A stretch of 64,000 nucleotides of DNA, taken from the NCBI RefSeq assembly GCF_041260155.1, contig NC_091948.1, positions 6,634,001-6,698,000 of the forward strand. The letters are read 5' to 3'. The number at the start of each line of letters is the position of its first letter. Position 1 is the stretch's first letter. Made by a program: the position numbers and the translations under genes. Source of the DNA: Ptychodera flava. Taxonomy: Eukaryota > Hemichordata > Enteropneusta > Ptychoderidae. Below the pieces are notes generated by a model, which saw nothing but the letters and a program-made list of their open reading frames with translations, was not told the DNA's origin and did no database searches. Positions 40,091-53,000 of this stretch are shown here, in pieces.

Positions 40091-41045
40091 AATGTCAGGT
40101 GCAAATTCATGCAAGGCACTGCTTAAAATTTTATACAAAGGCGTACTGAACACCCTAGGCGTCAACTCTTGAAATAGTTTCAATGCAATATAAAGTATAA
40201 TCTTGCAAAAGAGATGAACATAAAAGTCGAGATATTACAAGCTTTTCAGAGAAATAATCAACAAATGTAACAGTGGATATATTGGTGTTATTCTTTCCTA
40301 ATGTCAAATCTAATAAAGGGGTATTAAAAACAAAACAAAAAAATCAAAAAATCTACACATCTATAGTTATAGCTCAGGAATCAAGAATTCTGCACATTTT
40401 AGGTTTTTACATTCTAACAATGCACTAAATACATTTTTTACATTGAATACATTTTTTTACATAAAATGTTCCGCACGAAATTCATTCACGATTGGGACTA
40501 AATCGGTAGGGTCGATCAGAAATCGTCGAGTCGAGTTTGGGGGACTTTGCACAAAATGCATTTTTAAGTAAAAGTCCGCATGAAATACATTTTACAATCG
40601 GGACATTGTCGGGATGTATTTGCGCGGAGTACATCTTTTACATTTAGTACATTTTTACATTTTTTCCGTTTCAAGTCTGCACCCAATACAGATTAATAAA
40701 CGATCGTCACTTCGTCGGGAGGGCCGATCGGACGTTGTTAGGGTACGCGCATGCTCAGCGACGACATTATTATTCAATATTACGGGAGAATTTATCACCT
40801 GGATAGGTTGCTTTTGCATTGCAGAACTTTTATTTGATGTTGACACAAGTAGTTACTATGGTCACCACAATGTGGTGCTGTTGGCATGATAACTATCGAA
40901 CGCTGACCGGCAAAGCAAGTTCCACGTATTCAGATCCCTCGGAGCGATTGTTCCATTGCTGGGTTGTGCAGGTGCAATTGTATGACGCCTTAAGTCGGAT
41001 TGTCCGAAGAATTTCATCGCAAAAAGCGATATTTAAAGTAACGCT

Positions 41046-44000
41046 ATGTCAGACAAGTCGAAACGCTCATGGAAAACGAAGATTAAGCGCGGAGAAAGGA
41101 GTGATGTCGGAAACACACTGGATAGTAAGAGATTGTTAGATTCGTCAGAAATGGAAAATGAGTCTGGTGGGAACAGTTGCCGCTGCTCGTCAACCAGTAG
41201 GCATGCGACAGACGTTCTACGCTCTATGGCAGAAATGTGGAAGCAAAAACAGCTGAATGACGTCGTGCTTGTCGTCGGCAAGCACCGTTTCGGTGCTCAT
41301 AAGTTGGTCCTTGCCGCATGCAGTGGATACTTTCGTCGAATATTCGCCGAAAACTCGGCATTGGAATCGGAGGCGGAAAACCAGTTTGTATGTACCTTGC
41401 ATGGCATAAGTTACAGAGCTGTGGAAGCTCTCCTCGAATCAATGTATATGGCGAGATTAAACGTGGATGGTCAGAATGTCGAAGAATTATTGCATGCTTC
41501 ACACTACTTACAAGTACCGTTTGCTTTAAACGTCTGCAGCGAACACATAAAGAGAAACCTAACAGTTGAATCCTGTCTAAGAACTTTGGCATTAGTTAGC
41601 AACTTAGAATTGGTTGATTTGGAAGAAACGACTCTAAAATTAGCGGCAGAAACTTTTTCAAAAGTTTCGGATCTGGAAGATTTTTTGCTGCTTCCTTATG
41701 AACCCTTGAAAAAATTACTCTGCCGCGACGATATTATTGTTGACTCTGAATTGCAAGTTTTTAAAGCTCTGGTCAAATGGATGGAGTACGACCGAAGGCG
41801 AAGGACTTCTCATTCCGTCAGCCTTCTGGAGTGTGTACGGTTACCCATGATAAAACCGTGTGATATAGTGGACCACGTCGAACCAGTCGCTTTTCTGATG
41901 AACATCGCCGAATGTGAAGCTCTCGTTAAAGAGGCACTGCATTATCATTGTCTGCCCCTTCGTCAGAGCATCCTACAGTCCAGTCGTACCACCCCTCGAT
42001 CAATAATCAAGATGTCCACCGTTGTAACGTTGGGAGGGCATCCGAGGCGGTCCAAGGACTCTGTTAGCAAGACAGTGAGGTATTTTAATCCTGACTCAAA
42101 AGAATGGAGATATTTAACAGAAATGGGACACCCGCTACACCACCATGCAGGTATGTGACCTCTTGGCAATAGTTTTGGTAACGCGATCTGTTATAAACTA
42201 TGTAAACTTACCTGTCCATTTTTTTACGGAACAAAATGCAGATTTGCCATTAAGTAAGCTTTGCTAAATTGACAAAACTGGTACGGATCGATAGTTCTAC
42301 GGAATAATAAAATGTGACCCTTCGTTTAAATGTCCTGTGTGTACCGTACAAACACTGTATACCTCATTAGAGTCGTGGCACATCTTTTCAGACCTTAAGG
42401 AGAACGCAGCACCTGTGCAAATGGTTTTAATTGTACAAACGATGAATAAGACTTCTCTAAGTAGTAAAGTAAACGTGGACAACTGGGATGAAGTAAGAAT
42501 TTTACACCCCATTTTATTCATTTATCTACATGAAGCGAAGGAAAAATAACCATCCATGTAACTAAAGTATAACCCTGACCTATATACGAACTCACGCACG
42601 CGCAACAGTGCATTGTCCTGAACTAAGTAGGGAAATTCCCTTCTGAGTCACACACAACATGTATAAACATGTACGGGAAATTCCGTGTGAGTCATCACCA
42701 TCAAACTAGCCTATATAAAGGACCCCCGTTGTCAGTCCGGCCGGCCGGTCGCGGAGTCTAGCTGATGTTGAACACGAAGTTCCTATCGGGCGAACTTGTT
42801 CACCCGATAGATAAAATTTTAGTAATTTCCTCTGAACTTAAAATATGACGAAGACCATTACTTCAAACAAAATGAGTCGTTTCAGATGAATGGTACTGAT
42901 ATCTAAAGTGTTCACTCTTTTATCTTTACGTACAAATGTAGTTCCTAAGTCGTTCTCTATCTCTATTCTATTCCCACCAACAAAACATTCAATACTCATT
43001 TCCCCTCCCCGATCTTTATCAATACTTATGATAATATCACAAGTTGTTCTGTTATCTGTTTTCATAGCATAATATCCAACCAAATCGTCAAATTCATCTC
43101 CAGTAGCTAACTTTACACATCTAATGAGAACTGTACCATGTTGAAGTATTTTCATATTATCAGTCATCTGTTGATTTACAGTCTGTAAAGTTAATTCAGC
43201 TGCCTCATCACCGACACTTTTCAGACCCAGTTTCTTTAAAGTTGTGTCCCAAAATAATCTAACTGGAACTCCGCTAGCTGTATACGAGCAATAATTCTCC
43301 CCCTCGTTTATCCACCTTCTTAGTGTATTATCTGCCTTCATTATTGTATTAAGAGGACTAATTTTAAGATGAATCGGTATACCAAGAAGTGCAATGTATG
43401 GATTCGTAGGAGTAAGCCAACTACGAAAATCTAACAATTATATTTGTTTACATTGCTATCAAAATAAATCACATTCGGAGTTCCTGGTGGTTCAGCAACA
43501 CCTCCTGCAATTTCACTACCCAATATATCTAAGATGTTACGAGGCACATTATAAGGCATGAATTTCTGACTAGCCGAATCCCATGTCAGAGCAAAAGGAG
43601 TAGGATCATTCGAAGCTTTTGTGGCGTCAATACAGTTTCATCAATGTCTTTAAGTTCGGAAAATTCTACAGCATGTTCGTGGGGTGGCGCCGCGGCATTG
43701 GCTAAAACGAAATATTTTTCGCGGTCTTTATAACGAAGGACGTAATCCTTATTATGATTAGCAGCCATCTTAGTATTATTGTTAACTTTAACATCACTCA
43801 GATCTTCAAGCTCAAGATTTTGCATACGAATTGTACCTAGACCGAAGCCACTTGGATCAGACATACTCCGTAGGGACCTATATACAGTGAAAATTAAAAT
43901 AATACCTTGTAATATACACAATCATGGCTTCAGCTATAGGAATGACAGTTCTCGGTGCTGTATTAAATGCAACGGCATTCACAGGAGGAAATATTATCGG

Positions 44001-47000
44001 ACAAAAGCTTTCTGGGAATGGTGATGCTCTTATTGAAGAGAAGGTCCGACATGATAAAGCATTAGAAAAATTTGAACATGATCGCAACGTCTGGTCAGAA
44101 AAAAGATTACTCCAGGCTGACTGGGAAAGAGAAAATCAGCAAAGGATGCACATGCTGCGGCAGAATTAAGAGATACAGATGCAGAAATCCTAGAAGAAGC
44201 AGAAGCGGTGCAAAGCCGTTCCCCTATCGGAACGGAAGGGGCAGTTCAATTCTCAGATTATTATCAACCCAGTCCTGAGCAAAAGAAATATGAGATGATC
44301 TATATTGCTGGAGGATTGGTCGTGGGATGGTTTATCTTCCGATAGGGTTACACCGGTAGGGGCACCCGGCGCTTCGGGAACGACTACAGCAATTCAATAC
44401 AAAAGCTAATTGGCCAGTTATTGAAATCGATCATGTTCCCATCCTGATCTGTTATCCAGATACGCATTGAATTCATGTAATCTCCCCCTTTTCTCAATGG
44501 CATAGAAATTGCTCCGTTTTTAAAATCGTAAGTAACCTTTTCACTTATTTCTCTCGTATCCCGGATGGGAAGTATTTGTAAACAGTTCGATACTTTCCCC
44601 TGTATGTATCCTCCGGAGGCACCCGAACCAAATGAAACATAATTTCCAGTAACATCGACTACATCTGAATGAACTATATATTTAGTGACTGTTAAGAAAT
44701 CCACTTTCTTCGGACTCATAGTACTTTTTATAACTGGGTTGTTCTCAGGTTTATCTGAAAAGCCGACGACGTTGGCGAAGCTACCTGTGGCATTAAAATA
44801 GACTTTAATATCTTTAGCCAAAGTTAGATAAACATGGTTTGTCGGCAGATGTTTTTCAAAATTAATTTTTGCTTCAACCCGATTGCTTTGTTTAACGTAT
44901 CGATATTGTAGTTACCTGGACGTATTGATTTAGTCTTCTTCGGTTGGTCACCTTCTTGATATTTTATTACATTATTCGTCGATGTTATGTTATGCCATGA
45001 ATTATATAGTCCGCACTCTAGCAGTCTTATCTTCGTAAACTGTGTCGTGTCAATGCAAGGGTAAAAATTAACAGTGACTGGTTCACCTGTTTGGCTTTCA
45101 ATCCAAATGATCATTGTTGTGCGCTGTATATATTACTAAGTATAAATGTTCGATGAATAATATTCCAAAGGTGCCCATTACGAAGTATAAGGTTCTGCAG
45201 GAATAATATTTTTCTGTTCAAGGAGATCTTTGGTCGCAACCGCGGCAGCAGTCGCACCGCCTATTTGCCAAGCGAGTCAAATTTGGTCGACTTGGATCGC
45301 CAACCTCTATTTTCAGAAATTTGCTGGAGATCATAAGATATCCATCGCAAGTCCTGCGATTACAATACCATCGTACATTGTGTTTACAACTGTTTTAATA
45401 TCCATGATTGCTGACTAGTATATAAAATAAAAAATAAAAATAAAAAATATGGGGAGTTAATCCATCTCATACAATGTAGAGGAGCTGGCCCCCGGAGCCG
45501 CTACTGGCTCTGTTTTTTCCGCTTTCTATTTTGGGGAGCAGCCCCTTTCCGATCTGGACTCGATCGATTAACGGGACAGGGGGTATGCCGAGCACGCCCC
45601 CAATATAGCCCTAATGCAGTCAATGAAACTCCCACAATTCTAAAACAAGATAACATTTATTATACCAGCGTGATTTATTATCACACTGTTCTTTCATTGT
45701 AGGCGGTAGGTCTGCTTCAGTCGCTACCGCATCACTATCATTCCCCTCCATTGCTTTAGTTTCTTCTCCTTGTTTTCCTGTTCCATTCCGCTAGTCGCTT
45801 GCCCGCAGCAACTCTCCTGGATGCTTCGGCGGTAACGTCACTTTCTCTATGTTGCGCTGTGTCGGAATCGTTTCCGTTTCCGGTGTGGGCTCCGTCGGCG
45901 GGGCTTCTGACGGAGTCCCTGGCGGAAGCGTTTGCTGAGTCGGCGAAGTTGAATCCATTTATTTCAGGTACTATATTAACCCGATTTTTTAAAATTTAAA
46001 TGTTTACCCGTAATTAAACCGGTGGAAACTAGAGCAAGTATGGGGCCCCACGTGTACGCTATCCGTCCTGATAATCTTTTTATTTCACTGTTTAGAATAA
46101 AATCTTTTTAAGATCAGTGGCATAGTTATCTCGATCATCGATTGGAACTACCTGACTTATTGCACGGGCTCCTAGATCTATGAAACTTTGAGTGATATTA
46201 TCACTTATAAGAGAACTGTATTTCGCTTCATAGACTTTAAATGCTTTATTCACCGTTTCATCTCCCATTTTTCTACGTCAGCAACTGAAATCTCCTTACC
46301 AAAAAATAACTTACTTTGACCACTTGCGATGACACAGAGTATTTTTTCACGTTTCGTCTCTATTATGGATCGAGCGTCCGACGCTGCGGTTGGTAGTGCC
46401 CCTTCGGAACGTGTATTTGCCGATGTCTTTATTAAATTCTCCATTGTTTGCAGTATGTTATCTATTCTTAGTAAAAAATAAAAAATTCGTTTAAACCTGA
46501 ATCCGAAATATAATATTAACATGGTCTGGAATGTTAGTACGATTCCGAAGTATGGAAAATTCTCCTCCATTTAAATCTATCTGTATATAGAAACACAAAT
46601 CATGAGTACAGACTTATTCCCAGTTGCTTTTCAATTGAATAAGACGAGCGTACCGACAGTACAGCATGCTGATATTCCTTCCAAACCGAATGGAGGAATA
46701 AAACCTATTCTCATGGACTTAGAAATATATGTAACGCCGACAGATAAATTTACTTTTCATCCACGGGATGTGTTCAAAGATAACGTAATCACTCATCGAT
46801 CAGCGAAAGAAAGTAATGTCTGGCTGGGCGGTCCAAACATGAAATACTGGGACCAGCAACTGAATTTCGCTGTATGGTGCAGCACTACTGGTTGTGGTAT
46901 ATCATTCGCCCATCTCTTTGATAAGAAATTTCCGCCCCAAATACGATCATTCTGCCGTTTCCATGTATATTTTACAATACGTCGTATCCTTCACGAAATG

Positions 47001-50000
47001 GGCGTTGCACTTCCAGACGATACCCCCACCTTCAAAGCGGGCGACAATCCATACAATCTCGTCCAATATGAACTTCTATGTACAGAATTTGGAAATATAA
47101 GTCCAACGAAGTCCGACTTTCGTTATCGAAAAGGTCAAAATAAAGGTCTTGGTTATGGATATGAATATTACACTAATCGTGGCCCTGTTCGACAGCCAAA
47201 AGCGATATACAACGGTCATGACTTTTTCCTCTCCGCCGACGGAGGCGTTTCTATACACATACCATTTTTGGAAAGAAAAAACATGTACTGTCCGACAAAG
47301 AACGACCGCACTACTATTTCTTCCGAAATGATGGATCGGAGGGACAATATAATAGTTTCATTCCTCTGAAGGGAGACTCTGGATTGACAAAGGCTGGCCT
47401 AGCCCGCCTCAATGAAAGTCTTGAAGCCTACGTATATTGCATACTCGGCGCACAAGCAAATATTCGCAGTACCATAGTGGGTGATACTGGCAGTGCAGAG
47501 CAAGTCCGAAAAGAATTCGGTGTTCTCCTCGAAGATGAAATTCGTAATACCGACAAAGTAATTAGTTATAGGCGATATCAAGACACAATAATGAATACTG
47601 GTGTCAAACTTGATATGGCAGTTTCACCCAATTTACTTCTCTTACCGTCTGAGATGGTCATTCTTTCGGGCCCGGCAATCTCAGGTTATAATAATGAATT
47701 GCAATACGCAACAGAATCTATGTCCTTCGGGGTGAACGGTGATATAAACACGGAAGTTCGAGAAAGTGCTGTACATGAGATGGAAGGGGAGGCGGATCCT
47801 GTGAAGTGGCAGGACGAGCCCGGAGAGTCACCACCACCTCACAATGACACGACTCGGATCGGCCCCGAAGGCCCTCCACCCGCCTTCGGAACGGAAGCAG
47901 CAGCGTGACCAGCGCAGACCCTATTCACGAATATGGTAAAATTGGTTTGTTATCTTTAGCAATATTCATTACATTTATTTACAGTATATAGATCCGATCC
48001 GATGGAAATGTTCGCAACCCCACCATTCAACATGATTATAACTGGACCGATAGGTTCTGGCAAAACAGCATTTGTAATGGACCTCCTCACCGGTCCGTAC
48101 TTAAGGAAATTCGAATATATAGTTTTCATTTGTCCGACATTCATGAACAATGAAACGTACAATAAAAGATTCATTTTCACAGATGACAACGTATTCGTGC
48201 TTCCGGTCGAACACGATGCTGTGGAAGATACACTAGCCTTCGTACATAAGGAATGGGCCGGTACAAACACTTTAATAGTACTCGACGACTGCGCCGCGTG
48301 CAAAGATATGAAGAAGCGCAGTGACAATTTAGTCAAAATTGCTTTCAGCGCAAGACACGACAGATTATCTGTCTGGGTTCTGACTCAACAATATACTAGT
48401 ATTAGTAAACCATTCAGGGAAAACATACAGATGTTAGTACTATTTTTCACACCGAGCGAGATAGACATCAACTCTATTATAAAACAATATGGAATGAGGA
48501 TGTCAAAACAGAAGGCAGATTCACTAATCAATCGATTGCAAAGTACACAATTCAGTAACTAGTATTTCGTTTACGGCATCCGTACGGCATAAAATTTTTC
48601 GTATAATATAGCAATTATGGAAGCTGAAGCCGAAGGTACTCTTAGAGAATTATATTACAACCCGAAAACTGGTTTTGGAGGTGCACAAAAATTATATGAC
48701 GCAGCATGGGCCAGCGGACTGAAAGTGACCAAGAAAGAGGTGCAGGAGTGGTTAAAAACTCAGCTAACTTATAATCTACATAAACCGGTACCTCGTTCTC
48801 ATGCTACGGGCGGCCGGCGCGTTTTTGTAACATCGATAGACTCTCAGATGGCAAGCGGATCTCGTGGAATTCCCTCCCCCATTCGCAAAAGAGAACCGTA
48901 ACATTCGATACATGCTAACAGTAATCAGATGTGCTCAAGCAAATATGCATGGGCTAGACCGATACAGTCAAAAACAGCGGATGATACGTTGCAGGCGCTA
49001 CAAGACGTGATTAAGAAATCCGGGAGAAGGCCCGACAAACTTCAGACAGATGAGGGGCGGGAATTTACTAACCGAAAAATGCAGGGGTGGCTCCAGGAGT
49101 CAGGCATTCATTGGTTTCACACCTACAGTGACAAAAAAGCTAGCGTCGTTGAACGTTTTAATCGGACTCTTAAGACGATGATGTGGAAATACTTTACATA
49201 CAGACAGACACGTGAATGGCTTTCTATTCTACCAGAACTTCTCGAGAATTACAATAACACCGTACACGGAAGTATCAAAATGAAACCCAGGGACGTAACA
49301 GAGGAGAACGATTGGCAGGCATTTTATACACTATTCGGTCCTGAGTTGGCAGCCGGGGAGCCAACCCTGAATTCAAGCCGGGGGAACGAGTCCGAATTAC
49401 AAAATACAAGACCACTTTCAAGAAAGGATATTTACCAAATTGGACAGAGGAGATTTTCGTGGTTTCAAAATTGTGTACGCAGCTGGCTTGGGAACCCACC
49501 AGTTTACAAAATAAAAGATCTGAATGGAGAGGAAATACTCGGCACTTTCTATTCCGATGAACTTCAGAGCGCACCTTCAGAACGTGGGCTGACGAGCTGT
49601 ACAGAGTAGAACGAATTTTGAAGACGAAAAAAATTAGAGGAAAGAAATATTATCTGATAAAATGGAAAGGTTATCCAGAAAGTTTCAATAGTTGGGAGCC
49701 GGAGGAAAATGTTATTAGAACTTCGTAAGTTCCTGTGCTGGTACTTGTCAAGTACTACGTAAGTACTACGTAAGTACTAACGTAAGTATTTACGAAAGTT
49801 ATTCAATAAGTACCATGGAAGAAGTCTTAATTTCTTGAAAGCCGAAAGTGTCAGTTTACCACCTCGCTTCCACCCCCACCTGGCCAAGTATTTATCATGT
49901 ACTGTCGTAAGTAATGTTCACTTATTGCATCTCTTTTGGCCGTATGTGGATGAGGTGGTACAGGGAAGGATCCGGAGGCACATATTAAGTTTGCAAGATC

Positions 50001-53000
50001 TTCAAAGCGACTGTGCATGTTGCCATTAGCTGTTCTTTTGAGTCCCCCTTTTTCAGCTTTATCTATAAGTTCTGGTTGAAGTATAATGTACACAACTGAC
50101 ATGAGCCATAGACAAGTAACTTCAAAGTCCCTTACAGAACCGTAAGGTTTCATCATATCAAGTGCCTGTAAGTCAAAAGAAGCATTATAAGCATGCACAG
50201 ATTCACAAGCATTAAGAAGTTTGTGTAGGTTCTTGAGTGAGACTCGAGGTTGTTCTAGTTGTTCTTGACCAGGTGGATAATAAGCTTTTTCAAGTTCCTC
50301 CTCCTTGAAACCGTCTATTAAAAATCCTTGGCTGCCGCCGCCCCATGCAATTCCAAAGTCAAAAGCTCGTGGAGATTCTACTGGCCCAACTGTCTCGGTA
50401 TCAATTGTTGGATTAAGTATATTCTTGAGAACTTCATGCGTAAGAGCGTTCCGAATTACCAACATGGAAGCCTGTAGTCGTGGCAAATTTCTAAGAAAGT
50501 CTGTTTGAACTTGTTGTGAATCTCTTCTAGTTCTTTTAAGGCGGTTATTTCGTACGACCTGGCTCGAGTCAACACATTCCGCCTGCAATAATCCCAGGGC
50601 ATATCTTTGAATATGATAATGAAACTATGTAAATGGTCAAATGCTCTAGAAACAATCTTTTTTTCTTCCGCTGCCACGGAAACGCCCCGGATTCTAGAAA
50701 AAGTCAGATGTTGAATGATGGAAGAGTCACAAATAATGTAGCGTTCTGAAGGGAGGCCCTCCCACTCCCCCTCCCCATCCCCAGCCTGACTATTGTAAAC
50801 TAAGAGTATGATCTATAAACTGTTTCTGAAAATCGGCAATCGAAACGGGGGAGCGCCCATTATAAAAGTCGGCAATGTTGCTGGAAAAACTAGTGTCAAA
50901 TTCTGGTACGTGAAGCGGATCCAAATTTAATGCATCGTAACTCTTACCACTTCCAGTTGGTCCATTTATGAATATGTATGGCATTTTGGGGATACTATAT
51001 CATAGAAAAAAAAAATTTAAATTATTTTTATTAAGATATATACGATAATACAATGACAATCCTTTCTATTTCAACTGCAATAAAAATACTTGAAACCGGA
51101 GAAGAGAATATTCAAATCAGTGACGGCAAACTCATATTTGGTGAATCTTTGGTAGATCCTTTCATATACGTAGACAGTGAGCTAGAAGTGGTTTTCCCCA
51201 TCGGACCTAAGTACGGCTCTAGAGATCCTGCTACATGCGATGGGGTGTGTGTCCGTTGGCAACCGAGTCTTCAAAAGTTTACCGATTTAATAATATTCCG
51301 TACCCTAGGTGAAAGTTTCGATGCAAGCACTGCTAAAGTTATGCTGCAAGCCTGGCCGCTCACTCCAAGAATACTACTGGATTTACAATCCATCTAAAGT
51401 GTATCGGAAGCGAGGGAGCGAGGCACAGCCAGTTGCGTATTTTAAATTTCAGTTTAAAAGAGGGGCTCACGATTTCGCTACATGTATTGATATGGTTCAA
51501 GAAATTGACTGCGGTTTTAAAACAGTGAGCCCATTGCCAGTCCGAGAAAATCCTGCTATTGTACCTCGTAATATCCGGAAAGGTAGTAAGATAGAATTCT
51601 TAGCATTTAAACCGCGCTTAAGTAAGCGTGCTCTTTCTTTCACTGTTGAGAGATTAATATTTTGTGCTGCGCCTAATAAACCAGAAATTCAAGATGCGGA
51701 AGAAATAGTCGACTTAGAAAGATTAGGTGAGATATATAAACAAATAAATGCTGACAAAAATATTATAGTGGATTTTGATGACCTATCATAGATAATTATT
51801 TTTTCATTTTAAAAATTTTTAGGATAGTATATATCATAAAGATTATTATGGCCCGTCAATTACATACAGCATTCAAGGGAGCAGTTTTACGAAAAGAATT
51901 CCTGAAGTCAAGCGAGTAAAGGATATCGGGGAGCTGGTGGATATTGAAGGTATGGTCAAAGGGACCCGAAAGATGTACTCTGTTTATACCGAAATGGAAG
52001 TCAAATTATCGGATCCGAAAACTGGTAATACACAACGCGTTCATTGTATGTTAAATTAAATGATACATACACAAAAGATGTAAGAGGATCGGGATCGGAT
52101 GTGGGGCAACAATTAATAGATCGCTACGATCGTATGCTTGATACAATTGAAAATGTTGAGGGTTCTGGTCTCGTTCTCGAGGAGATACTTAATTTTGAAG
52201 TAATTCTAGTAGAAGTTTTACTCGGGGCTGGGGCTGGCGCAGTCCAACTTCCCGGATGGTTAAAAAATAAGCATTGTGTTAGCGATCTGGTGCTACCTTC
52301 GGGCAGCGAGAACTGTTTTCAATACGCCATCGTAGCAAGTTTAAAGTTGAGCGATCCGGAGTTTCGTGAAAAGAAATGTGGTCAGGTAAGGAGAAAATGG
52401 AATACGTACGCTCCATTTATTGCTGACTACTGTTGGGAGGGAATACCCACGCCCACGCCCGCCGATCTGACTGTATTCAGGCGCTTCGAGCAGCAAAATC
52501 CAGGCATCAAACTTCAAGTATTTCAGATCTACGAAAATGATCCCGCTCCCCCGTCCGACATAACTGTGTTATATAGTTCCCCTGGCGGAGCCCCTGACGG
52601 AACCGTTCCGATAGGGGAAGGTGAAGCCCGTTCCGAAGGTGATAGGAATCAAATAGCAAATATCTTACTGATAGTTGGCGAAGACGGCGGCCGTTCTCAC
52701 TTCGTACCAATTACTGCGGAAAATCGCCTTCGTAATTCTCGTACTAATCGAAAGAATGAGCGCAGACGGAAGTGTATTTGTATGGTTTGTAAAAGAGGTT
52801 TTAAGTCAACAGAAGAATTAGAAAAACATCAGGTATACTGTGGAACAGACACTGCCCAGCCAGATTTTCCTAAGGAAGTGTGTCAATTTGAAGGACATCG
52901 GAAGAAGGTTCCTTCTCCCTACGTCGTCTATGCAGATACTGAGGCAATTATTGAGAAGGGGACCGGCCGGCACATTCCAATTTGTCTTTCATATGTTATG

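Larger units (their letters stand above)
38344..41045. other. Divergent intergenic region between the ARL14EP and KLHL homologues
   Basis: It holds the 5' regions of two divergent genes, LINE remnants at 39420-40090 and a degenerate repeat around 40430-40650 in which phrases like GAAATWCATT...ATYGGGAC and ACATTTTTTAC recur. No other gene seen. Confidence 0.5.

Noticed and set aside
41217-41592. Minus-strand ORFs across KLHL exon 1
   Set aside because: Shadows of the BTB domain coding sequence.
45799-45999. 66-codon plus-strand ORF
   Set aside because: Antisense to the Pro/Thr-rich Polinton gene; an artefact of its biased codons.
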